This document shows positions 1-10,650 of a stretch of DNA of 64,000 nt, in pieces. The notes below the pieces were generated by a model. The model was not told where the DNA came from, ran no database searches, and worked only from the letters and a program-made list of their open reading frames with translations. The DNA is from Candidatus Pantoea haifensis (GTDB taxonomy: Bacteria; Pseudomonadota; Gammaproteobacteria; Enterobacterales; Enterobacteriaceae), in the NCBI GenBank assembly GCA_018842655.1, contig JAGTWN010000004.1:3038001-3102000 (forward strand). The letters run 5' to 3'. A program made the position numbers and the translations under genes. Each line of letters starts with the position of its first letter. The first letter of the stretch is position 1.

Positions 1-912
1 TCTCTTCCGCTTCTTCCTGCTCAGGGTTATTTGCAGTGATTTTTAACTGATTTTCCGTGATATAGAGGCGAACCCCACGGAATTTCTCGTTAGAAAGAAT
101 CGCAGCACGTGCAAAAGCCTGCTTTAACAGATCGCAGCCAGATTCTAATGCTTTGTCAGGATTTTTCGGCAATACGCGACGATAATCAGGAAACGGCCGT
201 CAACCAGCTTCGACGTAAAGATGAAGTCGCCAACATGCGCGCGAATATTGCTGCTGCCAATTTGTACCTGTAAAGGGGTTTCACCGCCATCCAGCAGGCG
301 CAGCAGCTCAATCACACCTTTACGCGGCACGATCACCGAATGGCTCGGCAATGCCTGACCAATCGGCATAGAACATACTGCCAACCGGTGACCATCAGTG
401 GCTACGGTACGTAACTCTTCTCCTTCGGTTTCAAACATCATGCCGTTGAGGTAGTAACGTACATCCTGATGCGCCATTGAAAACTGTGTCGCTTCGATCA
501 GGCGCTTCAGGGTGGCCTGCGGCAGCGTAAATTCTACTTCGCTTTGCCAGTCATCAAGATTAGGGAAATCGCTGGCAGGTAGCGTTGACAGAGAAAAACG
601 GCTGCGGCCAGAGCGTACTAACATACGATCGCCTTCCAGCGTAACGTTGATCTCTGCCCCTTCCGGCAAACCACGACAGATATCGAGGAATTTACGCGCC
701 GGAACGGTGGTAGCGCCGGGTTCATGCGCTTGCGTCAACGCCACGCGAGCCACCATTTCCATTTCTAAATCGGTACCGGTCAGCAACAGCGAGCCTTCGT
801 TAACCTGCATCAGCAGATTACCAAGAATCGGCAGCGTCGGGCGTCCGCCAAGTGGGCCGCTGACTTGTTGCAGCGGTTTTAGCAACTGCTCACGTTCAAC
901 AATAAATTTCAT
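1..912 (-). CDS. dnaN: DNA polymerase III beta sliding clamp (3' end outside window, frameshifted)
   Basis: DnaN forms the ring-shaped dimer that tethers replicative polymerase to DNA. Translation from the ATG at 912 gives MKFIVEREQLLKPLQQVSGP and follows E. coli DnaN closely. The start lies 4 bp after the dnaA stop, the usual dnaA-dnaN operon arrangement. Near 194-197 the frame breaks: GGC CGT TTC CTG should read GGC CGT TTC CCT GAT TAT, so one C of a CCC run is missing. After that shift the expected sequence resumes (DYRRVLPKNPDKALESG) and runs to the window edge at about residue 305 of the usual 366. The gene is essential, so the break is most likely a sequence error. Confidence 0.95.
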
Positions 913-916
913 AGCG

Positions 917-2318
917 TCAGGAAGATAATGTTCTGATGAGATTAGAGAAATCTTCTTTAATATCGTGGCTTTCTTCACGCAATTGCTCGATCTTACGGCA
1001 AGCGTGAAGCACCGTGGTATGGTCGCGGCCACCAAAGGCATCACCGATTTCCGGTAAGCTGTGGTTAGTCAGCTCTTTTGCCATTGCCATTGCCATCTGG
1101 CGCGGACGCGCGACCGAGCGCGAACGACGTTTAGAAAGCAGATCCGCGACTTTAATCTTGTAATATTCAGCCACTGTCTTTTGGATATTATCGATGGTGA
1201 CCAGCTTTTCCTGCAACGCCAGCAGATCGCGCAAGGCTTCACGCACGAAATCGATAGTAATGGCGCGACCAGTAAAATTGGCGTTGGCAATCACGCGGTT
1301 CAGCGCGCCTTCCAGTTCACGCACGTTAGAGCGCAGACGCTTTGCAATAAAGAAAGCAACTTCACCCGGCAGGCGAATATCATTTTCGTCCGCTTTTTTC
1401 ATCAGGATCGCGACACGTGTTTCCAGCTCAGGTGGTTCGATCGCGACGGTTAATCCCCAGCCAAAACGCGATTTCAAACGATCTTCAACGCCGTTGATCT
1501 CTTTAGGATAGCGATCCGACGTGAGAATAATTTGCTGATTGCCCTCTAATAAGGCGTTAAAGGTGTGGAAAAACTCTTCCTGCGAACGTTCTTTATTGGC
1601 AAAGAACTGAATGTCATCGATAAGCAGTGCATCCACTGAACGGTAATAACGTTTGAACTCTTCAATAGCGTTGTTCTGCAAGGCTTTTACCATGTCCTGC
1701 ACGAAACGTTCAGAGTGCATGTAAACCACTTTAGCATTGGGTTTACGTGCAATGATGCCATTGCCGACAGCGTGCAGCAGGTGCGTTTTACCCAAACCGG
1801 TGCCGCCATACAAGAACAGCGGGTTATAAGCACCGCCAGGATTATCTGCCACCTGACGTGCCGCCGCGCGCCAACTGGTTAGATTTACCTTCGACAAAGT
1901 TATCGAAGTTGTGGCGATTGTTTACATTGGAACGATAGGTCACATCTGCAGGCGCTGGCACGTTATCCCAGCTTGGGCGCAAAATTTGCGCAGGCGCGGG
2001 ACGCGGTGGAACCGGTGCGGGCGCGCTCACACTGGCCATTACCGGCTGGCTAACCGTTGTCGCTTGTTGTACCGGGCGTGTTCCTACTTCAAAACGCAGT
2101 AACGGCACATCTGTTCCGCAGAATTCATTCAGCAGGGCGTTAATGCTGTTGAGGTATTTATCCCGAACCCAGTCGAGTACGAAGCGATTTGGAGCATACA
2201 AGGCAAGCGTATTGTCGTTTAACTCAGCCTGTAGCGGACGAATCCACATGCTGAATTCGGTGGCAGGAAGCTCATCCTGCAAACGGGCAAGACACTGTTG
2301 CCAAAGCGTAAGTGACAC
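917..2318 (-). CDS. dnaA: Chromosomal replication initiator DnaA (frameshifted in sequence)
   Basis: DnaA is the AAA+ ATPase that binds DnaA boxes and opens oriC. I chose the GTG at 2318 because it is preceded by GGAG and starts [20 protein letters not shown] like E. coli DnaA; the longer in-frame GTG at 2330 overlaps this ribosome site. Walker A ([11 protein letters not shown]), Walker B (LLIDDIQFF) and the C-terminal DNA-binding signature ([15 protein letters not shown]) are all present. Near 1862-1870 the frame slips within a GCGCGCGG stretch: the N-terminal frame ends SNQLAR and the rest resumes [12 protein letters not shown], which fits loss of two bases. The gene is essential, so I treat this as a sequence error. 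dnaN follows after 4 bp. Confidence 0.95.
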
Positions 2319-2522
2319 GGCGGACTCCACTCGTACAAATTCGATAAGAATAGTAGGCGCTAAACTAAGAAACGTTCATTTTTGACACAGACGAAAGAAA
2401 GCGCCTGCGACCGCTATCAGCGGTTTTCCGTCCCGCAATCATCGGAGGATCGTCAGCGGAAGGGCGGATCATAGCGCAAAGCGCGCCAGAGATCTTCACT
2501 TTCTACACAGTTTTTATCCTTT

Positions 2523-2531
2523 TTATCCACA
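2523..2531 (+). promoter_or_regulatory. DnaA box in the dnaA upstream region
   Basis: A perfect TTATCCACA lies about 205 bp upstream of the dnaA start. E. coli has a DnaA box between its two dnaA promoters that mediates autorepression; the same role is inferred here. The whole 2319-2914 gap holds the divergent dnaA and rpmH control region. I see only this one perfect box and no 13-mer array, so it is not an origin. Confidence 0.75.
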
Positions 2532-2672
2532 GGCGAAAGGCGCGGAGAAAAGTTTACGCCAGCTGCGGAAAAAACCAGCAAGAATAAGGCTGAATGATGC
2601 AATTTTTCTGGTAGCCTCTCGTTTTAAACACCAGATCTTGCGATCCGATCGCAATTAGATCCAGTGCGATCC

Positions 2673-2700
2673 TTGCGCTTTGATGCGGAGCCCGTATAAT
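2673..2700 (+). promoter_or_regulatory. rpmH promoter
   Basis: TTGCGC (2673-2678) and a perfect TATAAT (2695-2700) are separated by 16 bp and followed by a C-rich discriminator (TCTCCCCC). This is a sigma70 promoter typical of ribosomal-protein and stable-RNA genes. It points toward rpmH, leaving a leader of roughly 205 nt. Confidence 0.7.
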
Positions 2701-2902
2701 TCTCCCCCGGCGTTGTCGCGCTATGCCCAATGCCCGGACTCAGCGGGCTGTATCCGGGATTCCAGGTACCGCGACAAGCGAAGTAAATTGACTCTGGACT
2801 GTACAATTATTACAATCCCGCCTCTTTATTAAAGACACATTGAGGCGTTGGTCGTTTTACTGGCCCAAAAACGCGTCACCCAGTGAAAATTTTCAAGTTT
2901 AG

Positions 2903-3055
<153 letters not shown>

Positions 3056-3069
3056 TAAAGCTAACCCTG

Positions 3070-3428
3070 ATGGGTAAGCTCGCATTTCCCAGGGAGTTAC
3101 GCTTGTTAACTCCCACTCATTTCACTTTCGTCTTCCAGCAGCCACAACGGGCTGGCACGCCGCAAATTACTATTCTCGGCCGCCTTAACGCGCTGGGGCA
3201 TCCCCGCATCGGTCTCACCGTCGCTAAAAAACATGTGAAGCGCGCCCACGAACGCAACCGGATCAAGCGATTGACCCGCGAAAGCTTTCGTCTGCGTCAG
3301 CATGAATTACCGTCGATGGACTTTGTTGTGGTCGCGAAGAAGGGGTTGCCGATCTTGACAACCGTACGTTGGCGGAAGCGTTGGAGAAATTATGGCGTCG
3401 TCACTGTCGCCTGGCGCGCGGCTCCTGA
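3070..3428 (+). CDS. rnpA: Ribonuclease P protein component (frameshifted in sequence)
   Basis: RnpA is the protein subunit of RNase P, which matures the 5' ends of tRNAs. The product starts [20 protein letters not shown] and contains the RNR box region [15 protein letters not shown]. Near 3346-3350 the frame breaks: AAG GGG TTG should be AAG GGG GTT GCC, one G short of a run of five. In the restored frame the protein ends [15 protein letters not shown] at the TGA at 3426-3428, about 119 residues, the normal family length. It overlaps yidD by 37 bp. The gene is essential, so the break is probably an artefact. Confidence 0.93.
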
Positions 3429-3649
3429 TCGTCCTGATACGCGTCTATCAGCGCGGTATCAGTCCATTACTGGGACCACACTGTCGGTTTCATCCAACCT
3501 GTTCTCAATACGGAATTGAGGCATTACGCAGGTTTGGCATGATAAAAGGCAGTTGGTTGACTGTAAAACGCGTATTAAAATGCCACCCTTTGAACCCGGG
3601 TGGTGACGATCCTGTGCCGCCAAAAACCTTTGATACCAGAGAACATTAA
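3392..3649 (+). CDS. yidD: Membrane protein insertion efficiency factor YidD
   Basis: This 85-residue protein carries the diagnostic cysteine region [20 protein letters not shown] followed by [13 protein letters not shown]. YidD is a small membrane-associated protein thought to assist YidC-dependent insertion. It starts inside the end of rnpA and stops 2 bp before yidC, in the conserved rpmH-rnpA-yidD-yidC-mnmE cluster. Confidence 0.95.
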   Translation: MASSLSPGARLLIVLIRVYQRGISPLLGPHCRFHPTCSQYGIEALRRFGMIKGSWLTVKRVLKCHPLNPGGDDPVPPKTFDTREH

Positions 3650-3651
3650 CG

Positions 3652-5298
3652 ATGGATTCGCAACGCAATCTCTTTCTCATCGCTTTTCTGTTCGTGTCTT
3701 TCATGATCTGGCAAGCCTGGCAGACGGACCATGCTCCGCAGCCACAGCAGACCCAGACCACGCAAAACACCAACAGCACAGTGGGTGATGCCGCCAGTCA
3801 GGGTGTGCCGGCCAGCGGTCAGGGCAAAACGATCACCGTTAAGACCGATGTCCTGTCATTAAATATCAACACCCGCGGTGGTGATGTTGAGCAAGCACAG
3901 CTGCTGACTTACCCAGACAAATTAGGTTCCGATCAGCCTTTCCAGCTGCTCGAAACTACGCCTGGATTTGTTTATCAGGCGCAGAGTGGCTTAACTGGTC
4001 GTAACGGTCCGGATAACCCAAACAATGGTGCGCGTCCGCTGTTTACCACCTCGCAGGATCACTTCGAACTGGCTGACGGTCAGACTGAATTGCGTGTGCC
4101 GATGACCTTCACGGCGGAAAACGGTGTGGTTTACACCAAAACCTTCGTTTTCAAGCGTGGCGATTTTGCCGTTAATGTTGACTATAACGTTAACAACACC
4201 ACGCAGCAGCCGCTGGAAGTCGCTCTGTTTGGCCAGTTGAAGCAGACCATTGATCTGCCCAAGCACCGTGATACCGGCAGCAATAACTTTGCGCTGCATA
4301 CATTCCGTGGTGCGGCTTACTCCACCAGCGATGAGAAATACGAAAAGTATAAATTCGACACCATCGCGGATAACGAAAACCTGAATATCACCACCAACAA
4401 TGGTTGGGTGGCGATGTTGCAGCAATACTTTGCGACCGCCTGGGTACCGCGCACCGCAGGCAGTAACTCGCTTTACACCAGCAATCTGGGTAACGGCGTT
4501 GCTGCCGTCGGCTATAAATCTGCGCCGGTTACTATCGCCGCCGGTTCACAGCAGAATCTGGGTGCTACGCTGTGGGTGGGCCCGGAAATTCAGGATAAGA
4601 TGGCTGCTGTTGCGCCGCATCTGGATCTGACCGTAGATTACGGCTGGCTGTGGTTTATCTCTCAGCCGCTGTTCAAACTGTTGAAATTCCTGCACAGCTT
4701 TATCGGTAACTGGGGTTTCTCCATTATCGTCATTACCTTCATCGTGCGTGGCATCATGTACCCGCTGACAAAAGCGCAGTACACCTCGATGGCCAAAATG
4801 CGTATGCTGCAGCCTAAAATCCAGGCCATGCGTGAGCGTCTGGGTGAAGACAAGCAGAAGATGAGCCAGGAAATGATGGCGCTGTATAAGGCAGAGAAAG
4901 TGAATCCGCTGGGTGGCTGTTTGCCATTGCTGATTCAGATGCCAATCTTCCTTGCCCTTTACTATATGCTGATGGGCTCGGTTGAACTGCGTCATGCGCC
5001 ATTCGCGCTGTGGATCCATGACTTGTCTGCGCAGGACCCGTACTACATTCTGCCGATTCTGATGGGCATCACCATGTTCTTCATTCAGAAGATGTCACCG
5101 ACCACCGTGACCGATCCGATGCAGCAGAAGATCATGACCTATATGCCAGTTATCTTTACCGTGTTCTTCCTGTGGTTCCCGTCAGGTCTGGTGCTGTACT
5201 ACATCGTCAGCAACCTGGTAACCATCATCCAGCAGCAGCTGATTTATCGCGGCCTGGAAAAACGTGGCTTACACAGCCGCGACAAGAAGAAAGCGTAA
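3652..5298 (+). CDS. yidC: Membrane protein insertase YidC
   Basis: YidC inserts and folds inner-membrane proteins, alone or with SecYEG. The 548-residue product matches the E. coli length. It has an N-terminal membrane anchor ([18 protein letters not shown]), a large periplasmic P1 domain (about residues 60-340), then the conserved insertase core starting near [20 protein letters not shown] with five membrane segments and a basic tail (HSRDKKKA). The reading frame is intact. Confidence 0.97.
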   Translation: MDSQRNLFLIAFLFVSFMIWQAWQTDHAPQPQQTQTTQNTNSTVGDAASQGVPASGQGKTITVKTDVLSLNINTRGGDVEQAQLLTYPDKLGSDQPFQLLETTPGFVYQAQSGLTGRNGPDNPNNGARPLFTTSQDHFELADGQTELRVPMTFTAENGVVYTKTFVFKRGDFAVNVDYNVNNTTQQPLEVALFGQLKQTIDLPKHRDTGSNNFALHTFRGAAYSTSDEKYEKYKFDTIADNENLNITTNNGWVAMLQQYFATAWVPRTAGSNSLYTSNLGNGVAAVGYKSAPVTIAAGSQQNLGATLWVGPEIQDKMAAVAPHLDLTVDYGWLWFISQPLFKLLKFLHSFIGNWGFSIIVITFIVRGIMYPLTKAQYTSMAKMRMLQPKIQAMRERLGEDKQKMSQEMMALYKAEKVNPLGGCLPLLIQMPIFLALYYMLMGSVELRHAPFALWIHDLSAQDPYYILPILMGITMFFIQKMSPTTVTDPMQQKIMTYMPVIFTVFFLWFPSGLVLYYIVSNLVTIIQQQLIYRGLEKRGLHSRDKKKA

Positions 5299-5339
5299 GA
5301 CGTTGCGGGAGACATCCCGCATTAAAAGGTCTATCCTGA

Positions 5340-5369
5340 GGCGGTCATTGCGACCGCCTTTGTTTTTTG
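5340..5369 (+). terminator. Rho-independent terminator between yidC and mnmE
   Basis: GGCGGTC (5340-5346) pairs with GACCGCC (5352-5358) across the 5-nt loop ATTGC and is followed by TTTGTTTTTT. A smaller hairpin GCGGGAgacaTCCCGC lies at 5305-5320 just after the yidC stop. Confidence 0.8.
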
Positions 5370-5385
5370 TAGTGAGAGAGAATTT

Positions 5386-6750
5386 ATGAGCCACAGCGAT
5401 ACTATCGTTGCCCAGGCTACACCGCCCGGACGCGGCGGTGTGGGTATTTTGCGTATTTCCGGCGCACGTGCAGCCGACGTGGCGCAGCAGGTTTTAGGCA
5501 AATTACCTAAACCGCGCTACGCTGATTATTTGCCGTTCAGAGATGCCGATAACAGCGTACTGGATCAGGGTATTGCGCTGTGGTTTCCGGGGCCTAACTC
5601 TTTTACCGGTGAAGATGTGCTGGAATTACAGGGCCACGGCGGCCCGGTGATCCTTGATCTGTTGTTAAAGCGTATTGTTGCCCTGCCCGGCGTGCGTATT
5701 GCGCAGCCGGGTGAGTTCTCTGAACGCGCCTTTCTGAATGACAAGCTTGATTTAGCCCAGGCTGAAGCGATCGCCGATCTGATTGATGCGAGTTCCGAAC
5801 AGGCGGCGCGTTCAGCTGTTAACTCGTTACAGGGCGCATTTTCCACCCGTATTAACCATCTTGTGGAAGCACTTACTCACCTGCGAATTTATGTGGAAGC
5901 AGCGATCGATTTCCCTGATGAAGAAATTGATTTCCTTTCTGACGGCAAAATCGAAGCGCAGCTTAATGCTGTCATCAGTGACCTTGATGGTGTGCGTGCT
6001 GAAGCGCGTCAGGGAAGTTTGCTGCGTGAAGGCATGAAAGTGGTGATTGCCGGGCGGCCTAATGCTGGAAAATCGAGCCTGCTCAATGCACTGGCGGGAC
6101 GGGAAGCGGCCATTGTGACTGACATTGCGGGTACGACGCGCGACGTACTGCGTGAACATATTCACATTGATGGTATGCCGCTGCATATCATTGATACCGC
6201 AGGTTTACGTGAAGCCAGTGATGAGGTTGAGCGCATCGGTATTGAACGCGCCTGGCATGAAATAGAGCAAGCCGATCGCGTGCTGTTTATGGTGGATGGC
6301 ACGACCACCGATGCTACCGAAGCTGCGGCTATTTGGCCCGATTTTGTTGCGCGGTTGCCCAAAGCGTTGCCGATAACGGTGGTACGTAACAAAGCCGATG
6401 TCACGGGTGAGGCGTTAGGTCTGACAGAAGTAAACGGTCACTCACTTATTCGCCTGTCGGCGCGCACCAGCGAAGGCGTTGATGCGCTGCGTGAACATCT
6501 CAAACAAACCATGGGATTTGCAGGCAACATGGAAGGTGGATTCCTTGCGCGACGCCGTCATTTACAGGCGCTGGAGTTAGCAGCTACTCACTTACTTCAG
6601 GGTAAAGCGCAACTGCTTGGCGCATGGGCAGGCGAACTGCTGGCAGAAGAGTTACGTCTTGCGCAGCAGGCGCTCAGTGAAATTACCGGTGAGTTCACGT
6701 CGGATGATTTACTGGGACGCATTTTCTCCAGTTTTTGTATTGGGAAATAA
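5386..6750 (+). CDS. mnmE: tRNA uridine-5-carboxymethylaminomethyl synthase GTPase MnmE
   Basis: MnmE, with MnmG, modifies the wobble uridine of several tRNAs. The 454-residue protein is full length and intact. It has the N-terminal folate-binding domain ([15 protein letters not shown]), a G domain with P-loop [14 protein letters not shown], switch DTAGLRE and NKAD, and the catalytic C-terminal motif CIGK with its conserved cysteine. Confidence 0.97.
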   Translation: MSHSDTIVAQATPPGRGGVGILRISGARAADVAQQVLGKLPKPRYADYLPFRDADNSVLDQGIALWFPGPNSFTGEDVLELQGHGGPVILDLLLKRIVALPGVRIAQPGEFSERAFLNDKLDLAQAEAIADLIDASSEQAARSAVNSLQGAFSTRINHLVEALTHLRIYVEAAIDFPDEEIDFLSDGKIEAQLNAVISDLDGVRAEARQGSLLREGMKVVIAGRPNAGKSSLLNALAGREAAIVTDIAGTTRDVLREHIHIDGMPLHIIDTAGLREASDEVERIGIERAWHEIEQADRVLFMVDGTTTDATEAAAIWPDFVARLPKALPITVVRNKADVTGEALGLTEVNGHSLIRLSARTSEGVDALREHLKQTMGFAGNMEGGFLARRRHLQALELAATHLLQGKAQLLGAWAGELLAEELRLAQQALSEITGEFTSDDLLGRIFSSFCIGK

Positions 6751-6766
6751 GCGTACAACACCTATT

Positions 6767-6791
6767 GACCGGCAACGTCCTGTCGCCGGTC
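6767..6791 (+). terminator. Hairpin after mnmE, possible weak terminator
   Basis: GACCGGC (6767-6773) pairs with GCCGGTC (6785-6791) around an 11-nt loop. It lies 17 bp past the mnmE stop and is followed by AGATGATTTTCACTCTTTA rather than a clean T-run, so termination is only a possibility. Confidence 0.4.
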
Positions 6792-6943
6792 AGATGATTT
6801 TCACTCTTTATTAGGGTGATTCTTGCCTGAATGCTATTTGGCTGTGTTGAAGCATTGCAGTATAACCATTGAAGCCCTGCCCGGGGCGCGCCTTCATTTG
6901 TGGTAATCGCTTCTTTATTTTTATGTTTAATAAGGAATACAGA

Positions 6944-7534
6944 ATGAGTACTCCGCTCGATACTGCTGCATTAGACACGCTGTTCAACCAGGCCCGCACT
7001 TACAGTTACTGGCAAGATAAGCCTATTGATAATTCGCTGCTTGAGCAGCTTTACGCGCTCACTGCCCTTGGCCCGACGTCTGCCAACTGTTCACCGGGAC
7101 GCTTTGTTTTTGTCACCTCCGCAGAAGGCAAAGAGAAGCTCAAACCGGCACTCTCTTCCGGCAATCTTGAAAAAACCATGGCAGCCCCTGTGACGGTCAT
7201 TGTGGCCTGGGACAGTGAATTTTATGAAGCATTGCCCACGCTGTTTCCTCATGGCGATGCGCGTAGCTGGTTTACCAGCAGCCCGGATTTGGCAAAAGAG
7301 ACCGCATTTCGCAACAGCAGCCTACAGGCTGGCTATCTGATCCTCGCTGCGCGTTCTTTGGGTTTAGATGCTGGCCCCATGTCCGGTTTCGATCCTGCGA
7401 AAATTAATGATGCGTTCTTCTCTGGCAGCAAATGGCAGGTTAATTTGCTGATAAACCTCGGTTACGGCAATCCTGATAAGCTGCATCCGCGCCTGCCTCG
7501 ATTGGGTTTTGACCGGGCCAGCACCTTCGCCTGA
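6944..7534 (+). CDS. RutE-family nitroreductase (malonic semialdehyde reductase-like)
   Basis: The start at 6944 ([20 protein letters not shown]) was chosen over an upstream in-frame ATG because it follows AATAAGGAATACAG. The 196-residue product has the RutE/HadB lengths and blocks: [51 protein letters not shown] and [12 protein letters not shown]. These flavoenzymes reduce malonic semialdehyde to 3-hydroxypropionate in uracil breakdown. No other rut gene is nearby, so the substrate here is not shown by context and a general flavin-dependent reductase role remains possible. Confidence 0.85.
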   Translation: MSTPLDTAALDTLFNQARTYSYWQDKPIDNSLLEQLYALTALGPTSANCSPGRFVFVTSAEGKEKLKPALSSGNLEKTMAAPVTVIVAWDSEFYEALPTLFPHGDARSWFTSSPDLAKETAFRNSSLQAGYLILAARSLGLDAGPMSGFDPAKINDAFFSGSKWQVNLLINLGYGNPDKLHPRLPRLGFDRASTFA

Positions 7535-7711
7535 TGGCATCAGCGTCGCGACAGACGTCGCGGCGCATCAACAACCCAAACGTTCAGCTCTCTGTCACAA
7601 ACTTCATCTTATTCTGAATTTTAACCATTCTGTGGTATGCCGGATGCAATCAGCTCAGAAAATTCTTACAATGCGCCTGATGATTATCTGACCATTTTCA
7701 CGGAGCGACAG

Positions 7712-8461
7712 ATGGCTGGTCATTTCGTACGTTGGACGGGCGATCCCGGTTTTTCGCCAGAAGGTATGCGGATTCCGCAGGATGTTTTTAACACGGCGCA
7801 ACGCTTTGCTGACAAGCGTCGGGGTCGCTTTCTCGCCGCACGTACGCTGCTGGCGCAGCTTATGCTGCGCGTTTACGGCATCAACGAGCTTCCTCCTTTG
7901 ATTACCAAATTCAATGGCCGCCCGGCGTTTGCTGACAGCAATCTGCCCGATTTCAGCATCGCCTATGCCGGAAATATGGTTGGCGTGCTGCTGGCCGAAG
8001 AGGGAGGGCGTGCCGGGCTGGATATTGAAATTGTGCGTGCGCACAGTCGTCAGACGCAGGAACAGCTTATGCAGGGATTTACCTCTGGTGAGATTGCCTG
8101 GATTAACGCTCAGCAAGATTTTATGGAGGCGGTGACGCAAATCTGGACGTTGCGCCAGAGCATCCTCAAATTAACCGGGGAGGGTGAAAGCGGGCTGGAT
8201 TCGTTACGGTTATTACCCGGTGCAGGACGTTTGCGTTCAACGCTTTATCCCGACGTTCAGGTGGTGTGTGATGCAGAACCAACCCTGGTCTGGGCCTGCG
8301 CGTTATCGTCGGCAACGCAGCGTCTGCACTTGTGGGAGATGGATAACACGCTTCAGTGGCGGCCACTGCGCGAAGTGGAAATGAGTAAACCGAACATCGG
8401 CCCACGCGCGTTGCGCCTGACCAGTTTGCCCAACGAACGAAGCGCGCAGACTGAGATATAA
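7712..8461 (+). CDS. yieE: YieE-like 4'-phosphopantetheinyl transferase family protein
   Basis: I chose the ATG at 7712 (MAGHFVRW, with GGAG 8 nt upstream) over 7637 because it gives 249 residues and an N-terminus like E. coli YieE. The Sfp/AcpT-type motif GLDIEIVR (G-x-D-x-E, Mg2+ binding) is present. The second motif reads WTLRQSILKLTGEG, lacking the usual Lys-Glu of W-x-x-K-E-A, so transferase activity is uncertain. As in E. coli it sits beside adeP and yieH. It ends at a hairpin shared with the convergent adeP. Confidence 0.8.
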   Translation: MAGHFVRWTGDPGFSPEGMRIPQDVFNTAQRFADKRRGRFLAARTLLAQLMLRVYGINELPPLITKFNGRPAFADSNLPDFSIAYAGNMVGVLLAEEGGRAGLDIEIVRAHSRQTQEQLMQGFTSGEIAWINAQQDFMEAVTQIWTLRQSILKLTGEGESGLDSLRLLPGAGRLRSTLYPDVQVVCDAEPTLVWACALSSATQRLHLWEMDNTLQWRPLREVEMSKPNIGPRALRLTSLPNERSAQTEI

Positions 8462-8485
8462 AAAGGCCGCAATTGCGGCCTTTTA
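8459..8485. terminator. Bidirectional terminator between yieE and adeP
   Basis: AAAAAGGCCGC and GCGGCCTTTT form a near-perfect palindrome centred on AATT. It has A-runs on one side and T-runs on the other, so it can terminate both yieE and the convergent adeP, whose stop codon is at 8488. Confidence 0.8.
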
Positions 8486-8487
8486 CG

Positions 8488-9802
8488 TTAATGTGCGTCG
8501 ACAAAGACAATTTTCAGTACAAACAGCAGCGCCACAATAACCACACACGGGCTGATTTCACGCCAGCGGCCCGTGCCCAGTTTCATTACGCAGTAAGCAA
8601 TGAAACCCAGCGCAATGCCTTCGGTAATAGAGAAGCTGAACGGCATCATCGCTGCGGTGACAAAGGCTGGCACCGCTTCTGTCAGATCATCCCAACGCAC
8701 GCGCGACAGGCTGGCAGTCATCAATACACCGACATAAATCAACGCCCCCGCAGCCGCATGAGCCAGGCACCATTGACGCCAAAGGTGACAGGAACATCAC
8801 CAGTAAAAACAGGATGCCGGTCACCACAGCCATTAGTCCGGTACGCCCGCCAATCGCCACCCCTGAGGTGCTTTCAATATAAGCCGTTACCGATGAGGTG
8901 CCGATCAGAGCGCCGCTTACCGAGCTCACGCTATCAACATAGAGTGCCTGTTTCATGCGCGGGAAAGTGCCTTTCTCATCGGTCAGCCCGGCTTTATCCG
9001 TGACGCCAATCAGCGTGCCGGAGGAGTCAAACAGGTTCACCAACATAAAGGAGAAAATGATGCCCGCCATCCCAATATTAAAGGCGCCCTTGATATCAAC
9101 CTGCCCGACAACAGTACTGATGGAGGGCGGCGCAGAGAACAGGCCGACAAACTTAACGTCGCCCAGCATCCAGCCAATCGCCGTTGTTACCACCATGGAA
9201 ATCAGCACGGCAGCATGAATATTACGCGATGCCAAAATAGCAATGATAAAAAAGCCGAGCGCACCGAGCAGTACGCTGTGTGAGGTCAAATTACCCACTG
9301 TGACCAGCGTATCGGGATTGGGGACAATAATACAGGCGTTCTTCAGGCCCATCATGGCGATAAATAAGCCGATGCCAGCAGTAATACCCACACGCAGGCT
9401 GAGCGGAATATTGGCAATCATCCAGTAACGCACACGCAGCAGCGTCAGGATCAGCAAGCCCAGGGCGCCCCAGAAAATCGCGCCCATACCGATTTGCCAT
9501 GAATAGCCCATCGCGCCGACCACCACAAAAGCGAAAAAGGCGTTCAGACCCATTGCGGGTGCCAGCGCCACAGGCAGGTTCGCAATTAATCCCATCAAAA
9601 TACTGCCGAGTGCGGCAATCAAACAGGTCGTCACAAACACTGCCTGCGTATCCATGCCCGCCACGCCTAAAATCTGCGGATTGACGAAGACGATATAGAC
9701 CATGGTCAGAAAAGTGGTAATGCCGGCGATCACCTCGGTGCGCACCGTCGTGCCGTGTTCCTGCAGCTTGAATACGCGCTGCAAAAGGCCTTGTTTGTTC
9801 AT
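8488..9802 (-). CDS. adeP: Adenine permease AdeP (frameshifted in sequence)
   Basis: AdeP (YieG) is an NCS2/AzgA-type proton symporter that imports adenine. The N-terminal part FKLQEHGTTVRTEVIAGITT, and later ALAPAMGLNAFFAFVVVG and NLFDSSGTLIGVTDKAGL, follow E. coli AdeP closely through a dozen membrane segments. Near 8757-8763 the frame is off by one (SMVPGS then frame change, resuming AAAGALIYVGVLMTASLSRV), apparently with one extra base in GGCTCATGCG. The second part ends in the expected LKIVFVDAH. Start: the ATG at 9802 (MNKQGLLQRVFKL) is preferred, with an ATG at 9811 possible. A PurR-like operator lies upstream. Confidence 0.9.
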
Positions 9803-9871
9803 TTCATCCATCCAGAAGAAAAACTTTCGGCGCGTATCCTGGCGACTTTACCCACGCAATACAATGATTTT

Positions 9872-9887
9872 TCGCAACCGATTGCCA
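9872..9887 (-). promoter_or_regulatory. Candidate PurR operator upstream of adeP
   Basis: TCGCAACCGATTGCCA is a palindrome that fits the conserved core of the PurR consensus (GCAAnCGnTTnC), missing only the outermost bases. It lies about 70 bp upstream of adeP in the adeP-yieH gap. The E. coli adenine permease genes are in the PurR regulon. Purine repression of adeP is inferred from the site; yieH transcribes the other way. Confidence 0.6.
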
Positions 9888-9952
9888 GTCTCGCAATCTG
9901 CGCCCATTACGGTAGAGTGAGAAGGTACTCACAAATCAAAGGATAAAGCCCA

Positions 9953-10612
9953 ATGTCGGTAGAATGTGTGTTTTTTGATTGCGACGGCACGCTGGTAGAC
10001 AGCGAATTACTCTGTACGCAAGCCTATGTAAATACCTTTGCCCGCTACGACATTGCCCTGTCGCTGCAGGAAATGTTTGAAAAATATAAAGGTGTCAAAC
10101 TGTACGACATTATCCGTGAGGTGGGCGAGGCGCACGATATGGCGTTGCCGATGGATGAAGTGGAAACAGCTTATCGTGCAGAAGTGGCACGGCTGTTTGA
10201 TGCAGAGTTGAAACCTGTCCCTGGAGCAAAGGCTCTGGTTGAACAGATAAAAGTCGCGATGTGCGTGGTGTCAAACGGAACGGTGAAGAAGATGCAGCAT
10301 TCGCTGGGTTTAACCGGCATGCTGAAGCATTTTGAACATCACCTCTACAGCGGCTATGACATCCAGCACTGGAAGCCGGATCCAGAGCTGATGCATCACG
10401 CCGCCGGGCAGATGCAGGTGCCCATTGAAAACTGTATTCTGGTGGATGATTCAGAAGCGGGCGCCCGGGCCGGTATTGCGGCTGGCATTCCCGTGTTTTA
10501 TTACTGTGCCGATGCGCATAATCCCGAACTTGATCATCCGCTCGTCACCCGCTTCGACGATATGGCGCAATTGCCCGCGCTCTGGCGCGCCCGCGGCTGG
10601 GATCTGGTGTAA
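9953..10612 (+). CDS. yieH: HAD-superfamily phosphatase YieH (6-phosphogluconate phosphatase)
   Basis: The 219-residue protein has the HAD motifs in order: DCDGTLVDSE (motif I, residues 9-18), SNGTVKKM (motif II), KPDPELMHHAAGQM (motif III lysine) and VDDSEAGARAGIAAG (motif IV). A helical cap follows motif I. E. coli YieH acts on 6-phosphogluconate and related sugar phosphates. It is divergent from adeP, as in E. coli. Confidence 0.9.
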   Translation: MSVECVFFDCDGTLVDSELLCTQAYVNTFARYDIALSLQEMFEKYKGVKLYDIIREVGEAHDMALPMDEVETAYRAEVARLFDAELKPVPGAKALVEQIKVAMCVVSNGTVKKMQHSLGLTGMLKHFEHHLYSGYDIQHWKPDPELMHHAAGQMQVPIENCILVDDSEAGARAGIAAGIPVFYYCADAHNPELDHPLVTRFDDMAQLPALWRARGWDLV

Positions 10613-10650
10613 AAAGAGAGCCGCACCCGTTGCGCAACGCAGGGAAAACT

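Noticed and set aside
512-928. Open frame on the plus strand opposite dnaN
   Set aside because: It is antisense to a well-conserved gene, has no ribosome site and shows no recognisable protein features. Many similar shadows exist opposite glyS, fdoG, dppA and bcs genes.
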